NCBI GenBank assembly: GCA_028278525.1
Contig: JANQEE010000044.1
Coordinates: 1-64,000 of the forward strand
DNA from: Minwuiaceae bacterium
Lineage (GTDB): Bacteria > Pseudomonadota > Alphaproteobacteria > Minwuiales > Minwuiaceae
DNA length: 64,000 nt
Direction of reading: 5' to 3'
The notes under the pieces: model-generated
Told to the model about the DNA's origin: nothing
What the model saw: only the letters and a program-made list of their open reading frames with translations
Database searches by the model: none
Part shown: positions 32,972 through 40,922 of the stretch, one piece after another
How positions within the stretch are numbered: the first letter of the stretch is position 1
Layout of the letters: each line of letters opens with the position of its first letter
Translations under genes and position numbers: made by a program

Positions 32972-33742
32972 GTGACCGAAACCGACGATACGCGCCGCGT
33001 TCTGCTGATTACCGGCGCCGCGAGCGGCATCGGGGCCGCGCTCTGCGGCAGGCTGGCCGGCCCCGCCACGGCCCTGGCAATCCATTCCGGGACCAACCGC
33101 GCCGGCGCGGAAGCCGTCGCCGAGACCGCCCGGCGAGCCGGCGCCGAAACGCTCGTTTCGCTCGGCGATTTGACCGAACCCGAAACGGCCGCGGACCTGA
33201 TCGGCGAAATCCAACAAACCTTCGGGCGGTTGGACGGTTTCGTGAACAATGCCGGTTTTCCGGACAGGCGGCCGTTTGGCGAACTCGACAACGATGGCCT
33301 GCTGCACTCGTTCGAGGCCATGACGGGGGCCTTCTTTCGACTGGCCACGGCGGCGCTGCCGCTGCTGCGCGCCGCGCCTTACGGACGCGTCGTCGCCGTC
33401 AGTTCCTTCGTGACGCACCGGCTTCACCTAGGCGGCGAAACCTTCACGGCCTCTGCCGCCGCCAAGGCCGGGCTCGAAGGGCTGGCGCGCGCCCTGGCGT
33501 CGCAGGTCGCCGCCGACGGCGTGACGGTCAACAGCGTCGTGCCCGGCTATATCCGAAAGGACGCGGAGATCGGATCGTCCGAACAGGAAATGGCGGAGCG
33601 CCGCACCGGCTTTCGCCGCATCCCGATGAACCGGGTCGGCCTGCCGGACGAAGTCGCCGCCGTCATCGAATTCCTGCTCTCCAAAGATGCCGGCTATGTC
33701 ACCGGCCAGGCTATCCATGTTGACGGTGGCTTGATGCTTTAA
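32972..33742 (+). CDS. SDR-family oxidoreductase lacking the catalytic tyrosine
   Basis: 256 residues with the Rossmann fold: LLITGAASGIGAALCGRL binds NAD(P), FVNNAGFPDR is the NNAG motif and S145 in VAVSSFVTH is the catalytic serine. The usual Y-x-x-x-K is absent: the segment reads FTASAAAKAGLEG, with S161 where the tyrosine belongs and K165 in place. All else is canonical, including the C-terminal GYVTGQAIHVDGG. It may be an inactive or altered SDR, or use another residue. Starts GTG, with AAAGGAG upstream. Confidence 0.88.
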   Translation: MTETDDTRRVLLITGAASGIGAALCGRLAGPATALAIHSGTNRAGAEAVAETARRAGAETLVSLGDLTEPETAADLIGEIQQTFGRLDGFVNNAGFPDRRPFGELDNDGLLHSFEAMTGAFFRLATAALPLLRAAPYGRVVAVSSFVTHRLHLGGETFTASAAAKAGLEGLARALASQVAADGVTVNSVVPGYIRKDAEIGSSEQEMAERRTGFRRIPMNRVGLPDEVAAVIEFLLSKDAGYVTGQAIHVDGGLML

Positions 33743-33758
33743 AGACGCAGCACGGAAA

Positions 33759-34001
33759 TCATGCACAGCAATCCGGCTCTTCTCCCGTGCGCCGGGCCAC
33801 CTGGATCGGCGGGCACGGCACGGTGCCGAACGAACAAAAGACACAACAATCGCCTGCCTTCGGGCGCAGCAGAACGCCACATCCCCTGCAATCGTAGAAG
33901 TACTGACAGGCGTCCGTCGGCATGGTCTCACGCCGCTCGAAACCGCAGTCGGGACAGGTGATTGCGGAGGACAGTTCCACCGACATCTCTTGCTGGGTCA
34001 T
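33759..34001 (-). CDS. Small cysteine-rich protein (GDCCxFCS family)
   Basis: 80 residues with eleven cysteines: CPDC, a DCRGC and the core KAGDCCVFCSFGTVPCPPIQ, then a vicinal CC near the end (PDCCA). Proteins with the GDCCVFCSYG-type core are found beside mer and other metal-handling genes; the paired cysteines suggest binding of soft metals. The start overlaps the MerF-like stop codon by one base (TAATG), so the two genes form an operon. No signal peptide. Function unproven. Confidence 0.8.
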   Translation of the reverse strand: MTQQEMSVELSSAITCPDCGFERRETMPTDACQYFYDCRGCGVLLRPKAGDCCVFCSFGTVPCPPIQVARRTGEEPDCCA

Positions 34002-34222
34002 TAATCGCCTTCCGCGCTTCGACGTTTCATCAAAACATAAACTGTGAGGCCGGCGAAGGCCGCCAGAGCCGGGAACAGGACGTAGTCCAGCCAGCCGACC
34101 CCGGCCGACAGCCCGACAAGGCCGAACAGCACCACCAAAATAGGCGTGAAGCAGCATAAAGCGGCAATCAGCGTTCCGACCACCCCGGTTATCAGCAACC
34201 GGCTACCGGCCCGGCGGGTCAA
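34001..34222 (-). CDS. merF: MerF-like mercury transport protein
   Basis: 73 residues with two membrane helices. The vicinal cysteines C23-C24 in the first helix (IAALCCFTPILVVLFGLVG) and the loop SAGVGWLDYVLFPALA are hallmarks of MerF, an inner-membrane protein that carries Hg(II) into the cytoplasm for MerA. It differs from well-known MerF by lacking the second, C-terminal cysteine pair. Starts TTG, overlapping the previous gene's stop; GAGGGAG lies just upstream. No merR, merP or merA lies in this window. Confidence 0.8.
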   Translation of the reverse strand: MTRRAGSRLLITGVVGTLIAALCCFTPILVVLFGLVGLSAGVGWLDYVLFPALAAFAGLTVYVLMKRRSAEGD

Positions 34223-35223
34223 TCCGCTCCCTCGAAGGCGGATCGATAGGCAAACAAAGCGGGCATGCCGCCTGTATGGAGGAAGACCACGGTGTCCTCC
34301 GGCCTGAAGAAACCTGTCCGCACCAAATCGATCAAACCGGCCATCGTCTTGCCGGTGTAAACGGGGTCGAGCACCAAACCTTCCAGCCGCGCCGTCAACT
34401 CGACCGCCTCGATCATTTCCGGCGTCGGCAACCCATAAGCTTCCCCGCTGTAGCCGGTCTTCACGACCACCGCGTCTTGCGCCGGCATCGTATCCAGGCC
34501 CAGCTTGTCCGCCGTGGCGCCGACAATCTCGGTCGCCGACCGCGTCACCTCGTCCGCGTCGGCAACGATGTCGATACCGATTGTCGCGACACCCGCATTG
34601 AGCCCAGCGAACCCGGCGACAAGCCCGGCCTGCGTCCCGCCGCTGCCGGTCGGATGGACGACGTAGTCGATCGCAATGCCGGCGTCGTTCGCCTGCGACA
34701 GCATCTCCTGCGCGCAGGCAACGTAGCCAAGCGCACCGGTCGCATTGGAACCGCCGCCCGGAATGACGTACGGCTTGCCGCCCCGTGCCTCGACCTCCCC
34801 GGCGATGCGCGTCAATTCCGTCATGCGGTCCCGGCCGGCCTCTTCGATATGCAGTCGGGCGCCAAGCAACCGATCGAGGAAGACGTTCCCGGTTTGCTCA
34901 TAGTCCGGGTCGTTCCACGGCACGGCGCGCTGTAGCAACAGCTCGCAGGCAAGCCCGGATTTGGCCGCGGCCGCCGCCGTCTGCCGCACGTGGTTCGACT
35001 GGATGCCGCCGCCCGTAACGACGGTATCGGCGCCTTCGGCCAGCGCATCCGCAATCAGGAATTCAAGCTTCCGAGTCTTGTTGCCGCCCAGCGCTAAGCC
35101 GGTGCTGTCGTCGCGTTTGACGAATAGACGCGGTCCGCCGAGATGCTTCGATAGCGCCGTCAGAGGCTCGAGCGGCGTTGGCGCGTGCGCAAGCCGAACG
35201 CGTGGAAATCGTGACAGTTGCAT
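34219..35223 (-). CDS. D-cysteine desulfhydrase / ACC deaminase-family PLP enzyme
   Basis: 334 residues. The PLP lysine is K49 in ALGGNKTRKLEFL; TGGGIQSNHVRQTAAAAA binds the substrate carboxylate; the fold is that of tryptophan-synthase-beta type enzymes. The sequence is closer to D-cysteine desulfhydrase (DcyD: beta-elimination giving pyruvate, H2S and ammonia) than to ACC deaminase, which it resembles. ATGs and stops overlap with the MerF-like gene downstream, so the genes are one operon; the sulfide formed could bind metals brought in by MerF, which is inference. Confidence 0.88.
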   Translation of the reverse strand: MQLSRFPRVRLAHAPTPLEPLTALSKHLGGPRLFVKRDDSTGLALGGNKTRKLEFLIADALAEGADTVVTGGGIQSNHVRQTAAAAAKSGLACELLLQRAVPWNDPDYEQTGNVFLDRLLGARLHIEEAGRDRMTELTRIAGEVEARGGKPYVIPGGGSNATGALGYVACAQEMLSQANDAGIAIDYVVHPTGSGGTQAGLVAGFAGLNAGVATIGIDIVADADEVTRSATEIVGATADKLGLDTMPAQDAVVVKTGYSGEAYGLPTPEMIEAVELTARLEGLVLDPVYTGKTMAGLIDLVRTGFFRPEDTVVFLHTGGMPALFAYRSAFEGAD

Positions 35224-35310
35224 GGCGATGAACCGGCTCTCAATGTTTCGAACCGGTACAGGTTACCAGAACCCGTCATTTGGCGCATAGCGGCGCGGCG
35301 GCGCCAACCG

Positions 35311-36663
35311 TCAGGAGTTCGCGGCCGGGCTCTCCGATATATTGCAGGTGATCTGGCGCTTGTTCAGCGCGCTGCATAAATCCTCCGCAACCGATTTGTC
35401 CGGCAGCGGGTCGGTGCTCAGCACGAAAATGTCGCGTTGGCCGCCACCGCGCTTCGTACGCCGGATGTACAAGTTCAGATCGCCGATCACATCGGACGCT
35501 GACGCACGGGTATTGGTCAGCCCCTTCCAGGCCTGCGACTGGCTGTCAAAGGCGCCGAGATGGATCGAGTATGAACCTGCCTCCAACGGGTCCAGGCTCG
35601 CGGTGGCCTGCTCGTCCTCCTCGAGGGACGGCTCCGCGTCCGCTTCGGCTACGACTTCGGTTTCGGGCGATGGCGGCTCTTTCGTCTCGGGACGGACCGC
35701 CAGTTCACCCAGGCCGCGCGGCGGGCCTTCGTAGTAAGGCGGCGGCGCCGTGTCGCGGCTGCCGGCCATGGGCACCGGCTCTATCGGTTCGGCGACGGTC
35801 GGCGGCACTTCCACCAACCGCGGGACTTCCCTGGACGGCGCGGACGGCGGGGACACCGGAGGAGACGAAACCGCAGGGGACGAGACGATCTGAGGCGGCG
35901 AGGCCTGAGGCGGCACGACCCGAGACGGCACGACCGGATCGGGAGGCGTCATCGGAAGCGGCGCGACACGGGCGACTTCCGAAACCGGCGACCGGAAATC
36001 ATAGGCTCTGTTCGAATTCTCAAGCCGCAAGCCCTGGGGATCGACGACGACGCTAAACACCGTGACTGCGGGATGAATACCGTCCCGCTTCCTGGACTGA
36101 GACCGTTCCAGGTTTTGCCGGGCGACGCTGCCGTTCGGCGAGACTTCGATCGCTTTGCGGTAAGCCTGCTCCGCCCGTGCCGTGAGACCGAGCATGTCGT
36201 TGGCAACGCCAACAGCGTTCAGATACTTTGCATTCTTCGGAGCGGCGGACAACGCCCGCTCGAATTCGGACAGGGCCAGGTCGTAGCGCCCCATGGCCGC
36301 GAACGTCTCACCCAGATGATACAGGGTCTCCGCGTCGCCGGGCACCAGTTCCAACGCCTTTTGATAGACCGCGACCGAGTCGTGCAACGCGCCCAACAGC
36401 CTCAACATGGAGCCCAGGCGCCAGAGCACCGCAGGATCCTCCGGTTCGAGCAACAGGACACGACGGCAAATGCCGAGCGCGAGTTGCGGGCTCCCTGCCC
36501 GGTATGTCTGTTCGCAATAGCCGATCAAACGTTCGCTGCGGGCCGCGGCGGGCTCCGCGCTGGCCGGTTTACCGGCGCCAACCGCGCCAGCGACGGCGCA
36601 GGCTGCTAAAACCAAAGCATGGTTTCGAATCTGGCCGGCAATGAAACGTCTGATGGCGGGCAT
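35311..36663 (-). CDS. Secreted TPR-SPOR domain protein
   Basis: 450 residues. A signal-like N-terminus (HALVLAACAVAGAVGAG) precedes about three TPR repeats (residues about 50-180; LYHLGETFAAMGRYDLALSE). A long proline-rich linker follows (PVVPSRVVPPQASPP) and then a C-terminal SPOR domain (SYSIHLGAFDSQSQAWKGL), which binds denuded peptidoglycan at the division site. It is likely a periplasmic septal or pilus-associated protein. The ATG at 36663 has GGAG upstream. Low-complexity linker with tandem P/S/V repeats. Confidence 0.8.
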   Translation of the reverse strand: MPAIRRFIAGQIRNHALVLAACAVAGAVGAGKPASAEPAAARSERLIGYCEQTYRAGSPQLALGICRRVLLLEPEDPAVLWRLGSMLRLLGALHDSVAVYQKALELVPGDAETLYHLGETFAAMGRYDLALSEFERALSAAPKNAKYLNAVGVANDMLGLTARAEQAYRKAIEVSPNGSVARQNLERSQSRKRDGIHPAVTVFSVVVDPQGLRLENSNRAYDFRSPVSEVARVAPLPMTPPDPVVPSRVVPPQASPPQIVSSPAVSSPPVSPPSAPSREVPRLVEVPPTVAEPIEPVPMAGSRDTAPPPYYEGPPRGLGELAVRPETKEPPSPETEVVAEADAEPSLEEDEQATASLDPLEAGSYSIHLGAFDSQSQAWKGLTNTRASASDVIGDLNLYIRRTKRGGGQRDIFVLSTDPLPDKSVAEDLCSALNKRQITCNISESPAANS

Positions 36664-36813
36664 CTCTTGGCTCCGCGCCCTTCCCGGGCGGGCAATACGG
36701 CGGTTGCACCGGGGCAACCCGATTTACGACGGCCTAGGATCGTCTGAGATAATTGTTAACAAAGAGTTTTTGGCGCCGGCCTAGAAGGGCCAGAGTCCAA
36801 CTGAAAGGGAGGC

Positions 36814-37488
36814 TTAGACCTTAAGGTCGAGCGGCGTGTGTTCCGGGGCGGATGCGCCACCCAGGCTCTCTTGCAGTTCCTGCGCCTTTTGCTTGTTCAG
36901 TTCGGCTTGGGCCTGACGCATCTTGGCATCCGCCTGGGCGGCGACGGCTTGGTCCTGCCCGGAGGGCTCGGCAGGTGCCAACGCCGCCGCCTTGACTGTC
37001 TGCATCTTGCGGATCGTCGCCTCCGGATCACCAGGGACCGTCGACGTATCGATGGATACCTCGCCGGAGACGGCATATTGCCGGCCATCCGGCCCGGTCT
37101 CGAATTCATAGGTCGGCGCGCTGGCATACTGCCCGCCGACCGCGGCGTGCGCGGCCTCATGACGCCTGACCTCGGCGTCGCGTGCCTTCAGTTCTTTGAG
37201 TTGGTCTTCTTCTTCCGCCGTCAGTTGGCCCGGCAGGTCGCCGGACCTCTTCCCGCCGCTGTCAATGCCCTTGGCCCGCGCGGCCGCATCCTGTCCCTGG
37301 ACTGCGACGACCGCGTCCAAACTGAGCAGTGACTTCGTGATGCTGCCGGGGCCGGTCTGACTTTGCGGTTTGGCGACGGCCTGCTGCTGGCCCGCAGGCG
37401 AGACGGCCGCACCGCCAGACGCGCGGGAGACCGCGCCGACAGTCGGCCTAAAACCGGGAATTGAAGGATTGCCAACTGCGTCCAGCAT
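36814..37488 (-). CDS. SprA-type putative zinc metalloprotease (PF12118 family)
   Basis: 224 residues. The motif RRHEAAHAAVGGQYASAPTYEF is the HExxH zincin signature of the SprA-related family. An alanine/glutamine-rich N-terminal region, a Lys/Glu segment (TAEEEDQLKELKARDAEV) and a C-terminal coiled coil (QAELNKQKAQELQESL) surround it. Members are often found near flagellar or secreted genes; substrate unknown. A TTG at 37497 and an ATG at 37488 are both possible starts; the ATG is used here. No signal peptide. Confidence 0.85.
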   Translation of the reverse strand: MLDAVGNPSIPGFRPTVGAVSRASGGAAVSPAGQQQAVAKPQSQTGPGSITKSLLSLDAVVAVQGQDAAARAKGIDSGGKRSGDLPGQLTAEEEDQLKELKARDAEVRRHEAAHAAVGGQYASAPTYEFETGPDGRQYAVSGEVSIDTSTVPGDPEATIRKMQTVKAAALAPAEPSGQDQAVAAQADAKMRQAQAELNKQKAQELQESLGGASAPEHTPLDLKV

Positions 37489-37628
37489 GCCATCCAACCA
37501 AGCGGGTGGCCGGCCTGCGATGCCGGCCGAGACCCAAAACCACGAACGAGATTAAGCGGACACGGTTACGGCATCGCTAAGCAAGATGGTAAACGACCCG
37601 TGTTTTCGGGGCGCCGCGGCACGATCCG

Positions 37629-37892
37629 TCAGGCCACAAGCGGTGCGAAGAATACCTGTGCGATCTTAACGCCGGTCTCGAACCACTTGAAAAGCATATG
37701 AAAAGCGACAGTGCCGTCGTGGTAGTGGTTGAGCGACACCACGTAGACCAGACTGCAAATGACCAGGGAGACGATCGACAGGGTGAAAACCTTGCCCAAA
37801 ATCGTTTCCCGTTTGGCCGACAGGATGATGACGCCCATTACGAAAATAACGCAAAGCGCGCCAACCGCAGACAATTCAGGTAACCAGGTCAT
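37629..37892 (-). CDS. Small membrane protein, unknown
   Basis: 87 residues: MTWLPELSAVGALCVIFVMGVIIL is a first membrane helix, then a second at VFTLSIVSLVICSLVYVVSL, and a possible third at the C-terminus (HMLFKWFETGVKIAQVFFAP). A polar segment, NHYHDGTVAFH, between them contains three histidines. No family recognised. The frame extends eleven codons upstream, but the internal ATG is where the membrane helix begins. Confidence 0.6.
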   Translation of the reverse strand: MTWLPELSAVGALCVIFVMGVIILSAKRETILGKVFTLSIVSLVICSLVYVVSLNHYHDGTVAFHMLFKWFETGVKIAQVFFAPLVA

Positions 37893-38045
37893 GGCTCTAT
37901 GCCTATTTATTTCCGACCTGGCCATCGTCGCCGCTCAAAGTTAATTACTCTTAATACATCAATGGCTTACCACAACTTTGCCACATGGGTTTTTAACCCG
38001 AAAACCGGCTGAATTCCGGGGTTTTGTCCTGTCGCGGCCCTTCAC

Positions 38046-38999
38046 CTAGCGACGAGCGGCAACGGCATCGGCCACCACGCACAGGATCTCGAACATCATC
38101 GTGGCGCCGACCAGGGCCGTATTCCCGCTTGGGTCGAACGGCGGCGCCACTTCGACCACATCGCCGCCGACCAGGTTAAGGCCCTGGCAGCCGCGGACCA
38201 GCATCTGCGCCTCCAGGGTGGTCAGGCCGCCGACCTCGGGCGTACCCGTCCCAGGCGCGTAGACCGGATCGAGCCCATCGACGTCGAAGCTGATATAGGT
38301 CGGCCCGTCCCCGGCAACCCGCCGGATCTCTTCGATCACCGCCTTCACGCCGAGTTCGTAGAACTCCTCAATATAGACGACGCGCATGCCGCTATCGTGG
38401 CTGAACTTCCAGATATCCAGATCGTTGAGCGGGCCGCGTATACCGATCTGTATGGTCCGCTTCGGATCCAACAGCCCTTCCTCCACGGCCCGCCGGAACG
38501 GCGCGCCGTGATGGAACTTCGATCCCAGGTAATCGTCGCCGGTGTCGCAATGGGCGTCGATATGAACCATCCCGACCGGGCGGTCCTTCGCGATGCCCCG
38601 GAAAATCGGCAAGGTCACGGAATGGTCGCCGCCGGCGGAAACCGGCACCACGCCGGCCTGATGGATCTTCGAATAGAAGTTGCCGATCTCATCCAGCGCG
38701 CCTTCCAGGCCGAACGGCTTCTGGACCCAGGCGTCGCCGACATCCGCAACCCGGCAAGCCGCGAAAGGCGCGATCTTGGAATGCTGGTGCGCCATGCGCA
38801 TCAGGCTGGACTGATTGCGAATCTCCCGCGGGCCGTGCCGGGCGCCCGGCCGGTTGGTGACACCGCCGTCGAACGGCACGCCGACCAGCGCAATGTCGAT
38901 ATCCGACAGATGCTCCTGATAGGGCGCCCGCATGAAGGTCGGCAACCCCGTGTAGCGGGGCCGCGCCATCGGGTCCGCGAATTCCGGATAGTCGGACAT
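38046..38999 (-). CDS. Agmatinase / guanidinobutyrase family ureohydrolase
   Basis: 317 residues. The binuclear manganese site of arginase-family enzymes is complete: H126 in SAGGDHSVTL, D148/H150/D152 in VHIDAHCDTGDD and D239/D241 in ISFDVDGLDP. The segment after DAHCDT (DYLGSKFHHGAPFRRAVEEG) resembles guanidinobutyrase and guanidinopropionase rather than arginase. It would cut a guanidino group to urea and an amine, in polyamine or guanidino-acid use. No other polyamine gene is adjacent. The gene is encoded alone. Confidence 0.9.
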   Translation of the reverse strand: MSDYPEFADPMARPRYTGLPTFMRAPYQEHLSDIDIALVGVPFDGGVTNRPGARHGPREIRNQSSLMRMAHQHSKIAPFAACRVADVGDAWVQKPFGLEGALDEIGNFYSKIHQAGVVPVSAGGDHSVTLPIFRGIAKDRPVGMVHIDAHCDTGDDYLGSKFHHGAPFRRAVEEGLLDPKRTIQIGIRGPLNDLDIWKFSHDSGMRVVYIEEFYELGVKAVIEEIRRVAGDGPTYISFDVDGLDPVYAPGTGTPEVGGLTTLEAQMLVRGCQGLNLVGGDVVEVAPPFDPSGNTALVGATMMFEILCVVADAVAARR

Positions 39000-39086
39000 G
39001 CATCGATCTCCTCGGCTGGCTCTCGCCCGATCTTACTCGGCAAGAACGCAAGCGAAAGGAGATAAAGCCCGAGTCCCGCGAAATCC

Positions 39087-40301
39087 CTACGCGGCGGCCG
39101 CGCCGACGGCCCGTTCCAGGCCGGTCAGAAGATCCTCCGCCAGATCGTCCACATCCTCCAGGCCGACCGACAGCCGGACCAGCCCGTCCGTCACGCCCAT
39201 GGCCGCGCGGCCGTCCGGCCCCATGGCACGGTGCGTCGTTGTCGCCGGATGGGTGATCAGGCTTTTGGCGTCGCCGAGGTTGTTGGAGATATCGACCAGT
39301 TCCAGACTGTCCAGCAATCGGAATGCCGTTGCCTTGCCGCCGGCCAATTCGAAACTGACGACGGTACCGCCGCCGGTCATCTGCCGCCGCGCCAGCGCCG
39401 CCTGCGGATGATCGTCGCGGCCGGGATAGAGCACCCGCAGCACCGCCGGATGACGGGCCAGTACGTCAGCCAAGCGTGCCGCGTTGTCGGCGTGGCGGGC
39501 GACGCGGAGTTCCAATGTCTCCAGGCCTTTCAGCAGTACCCAGGCGTTGAACGGGCTCAAAGCCGGACCGGTGTGGCGCAGGAACGGTTGCAGAACGCCG
39601 TCGATGAAGTCGGCATCGCCCAGCACCGCACCGCCGAGGCAGCGCCCCTGCCCGTCGATGTGCTTGGTGCCGGAATAGACGACTATGTCGGCGCCGAGTT
39701 CGAGCGGTCGCTGCGACACCGGCGTCGAGAACACGTTGTCGACGACAACCCGCGCGCCGGCCTCATGCGCCAGTGCCGACACCGCGGCGATGTCGATCAG
39801 TTCCAGGGTCGGGTTGGCCGGCGTCTCGAAGAACACCGCCTTCGCGCCCAGCGCCAGCGCCTCGCGCCACTGCGCCAGGTCCGGCCCATCGACCAGGACG
39901 GTTTCGATCCCATAGCGCGGCAGCAGTTCGGTGATGATGTAGTAGCAGGAGCCGAACAGCGCCCGCGACGCCACCACCCGATCCCCGGCTCGAAGCTGGC
40001 AGAGCAGCGCGGCGAAGACGGCGGACATGCCGCTCGCCGTCGCGAAACAGCTTTCCGCGCCTTCCAGCAGCGCCATCCGGCTTTCGAACATCCCCACGGT
40101 CGGGTTGCCGTAACGGGAATAAATGAAACCATCCGCCTCGCCTTTGAAACGCGCTTCCGCCGCATCGGCGGAGTCGTAGACGAAGCCGGAATTCAGGTAG
40201 AGCGCTTCCGAGGTCTCACCGTGCTCGGAGCGGCGGGTGCCGCCCCGTACCAGCCGGGTCTGCGGGCGCCACTGACGTTCGCGGTTCTGGATATCGGTCA
40301 T
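39087..40301 (-). CDS. metZ: O-succinylhomoserine sulfhydrylase
   Basis: 404 residues. Cys/Met-metabolism PLP enzyme with K213 in VVYSGTKHIDGQGRCLGGAV and Y-x-R-x-x-N-P-T motif (IYSRYGNPTVGMFESRM). The start of the C-terminal part, SQRPLELGADIVVYSGTKHI, is typical of MetZ, which joins sulfide to O-succinylhomoserine to give homocysteine. It is the last gene of an operon with a rhodanese under a SAM-II riboswitch, the arrangement known for methionine genes in alphaproteobacteria. GGAG precedes the ATG; 9 bases separate it from the rhodanese. Confidence 0.94.
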   Translation of the reverse strand: MTDIQNRERQWRPQTRLVRGGTRRSEHGETSEALYLNSGFVYDSADAAEARFKGEADGFIYSRYGNPTVGMFESRMALLEGAESCFATASGMSAVFAALLCQLRAGDRVVASRALFGSCYYIITELLPRYGIETVLVDGPDLAQWREALALGAKAVFFETPANPTLELIDIAAVSALAHEAGARVVVDNVFSTPVSQRPLELGADIVVYSGTKHIDGQGRCLGGAVLGDADFIDGVLQPFLRHTGPALSPFNAWVLLKGLETLELRVARHADNAARLADVLARHPAVLRVLYPGRDDHPQAALARRQMTGGGTVVSFELAGGKATAFRLLDSLELVDISNNLGDAKSLITHPATTTHRAMGPDGRAAMGVTDGLVRLSVGLEDVDDLAEDLLTGLERAVGAAAA

Positions 40302-40310
40302 GTCGCGCTC

Positions 40311-40736
40311 CTAGTGCTGGAACCAGGGCAGTCCGGCGGCTTTCCAGCCTTCCCGGATGCCGCGGTGGCGGTCGTCGTCAAGCCCGCCTTCGAAACCGTC
40401 GGCCACGTTGAAGCAGCGTTCGTAGCCAAGCTGGGTCAGGGCAATCGCCGCGTGCCGCGAGCGCGCGCCGGACCGGCAGAGCAGCAGGACCGTGGCGTCC
40501 TTGGCCACGCCCTGGGTGGCAAGCTGGTCGGCGAAGTCCGGATTGACCGCCATGTCGGGATAGACCTGCCACTGCACGCAGGCCGGGCCACGGCCGAGTT
40601 CTCGCAAGTCGGGTAGGCCGACGAACTGCCATTCGGCGCTGGTGCGCACATCGACCAACACCGCCGTCTCGTCTTCTTTCAGAATTTCCCATGCCTGGCG
40701 CGACGTCACGTCGCCGGCATATGACTGACCCGTCAT
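40311..40736 (-). CDS. Rhodanese-like sulfurtransferase, metZ operon
   Basis: 141 residues. The catalytic loop LLLCRSGARSRHAAIAL places the sulfur-carrying cysteine at position 87; TAVLVDVRTSAEWQFVGLPD is the other conserved half. Single rhodanese domain, cytosolic. Its link with metZ in an SAM-controlled operon suggests it delivers or protects sulfane sulfur for the sulfhydrylase. The ATG at 40736 has GGAGAGG upstream; an upstream ATG five codons earlier is out of place because it sits in the hairpin-RBS region. Confidence 0.93.
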   Translation of the reverse strand: MTGQSYAGDVTSRQAWEILKEDETAVLVDVRTSAEWQFVGLPDLRELGRGPACVQWQVYPDMAVNPDFADQLATQGVAKDATVLLLCRSGARSRHAAIALTQLGYERCFNVADGFEGGLDDDRHRGIREGWKAAGLPWFQH

Positions 40737-40755
40737 CGTCCTCTCCATCACTCTC

Positions 40756-40774
40756 CACCGTCCAAGGGACGGTG
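40756..40774 (-). promoter_or_regulatory. Hairpin just upstream of the rhodanese ribosome-binding site
   Basis: Perfect 8-bp stem (CACCGTCC / GGACGGTG) with a 3-base loop, 20 bases before the rhodanese start. It sits between the transcription terminator of the riboswitch region and the Shine-Dalgarno sequence, so it may protect the mRNA or affect translation initiation. Role is inference. Confidence 0.5.
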
Positions 40775-40792
40775 CGTTGAAACAGACGGGTC

Positions 40793-40828
40793 AAAAAGAA
40801 AACCCGCCGCAGCTCCTGCCGGGCGGGT
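40793..40828 (-). terminator. Riboswitch-linked intrinsic terminator
   Basis: On the minus strand: ACCCGCC, then GCAG-GAG-CTGC as an inner stem, then GGCGGGT and TTTCTTTTT. The outer stem is ACCCGCC/GGCGGGT. A competing hairpin uses the same ACCCGCC with an earlier GGCGGGT (40822-40838), so the two structures are mutually exclusive. This gives a transcription-level switch before the rhodanese-metZ operon. Confidence 0.75.
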
Positions 40829-40832
40829 CCTA

Positions 40833-40893
40833 CCCGCCGCTTTAGCCGCATTTTTTGCGCGCCCGCAAGCTGTCGATCAAATCGGCGCGATAC
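40833..40893 (-). ncRNA. SAM-II riboswitch (metA motif)
   Basis: Reading the minus strand, TCGCGCCGATTT, then GCTTGCGGGCGCG, then AAAAAATGCGGCTAAA follow each other as in the SAM-II consensus: P1 formed by CGCGC and GCGCG, conserved GATTT, and the pseudoknot strand with GCTAAA. It binds S-adenosylmethionine and in alphaproteobacteria controls methionine-synthesis genes. Here it sits 100 bases before the rhodanese-metZ operon, with a terminator/antiterminator directly 3'. It starts about 30 bases after the end of the acyl-CoA dehydrogenase gene. Confidence 0.88.
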
Positions 40894-40922
40894 CCAATGT
40901 GTAGGGTGGGTCGGCTCTCCTG

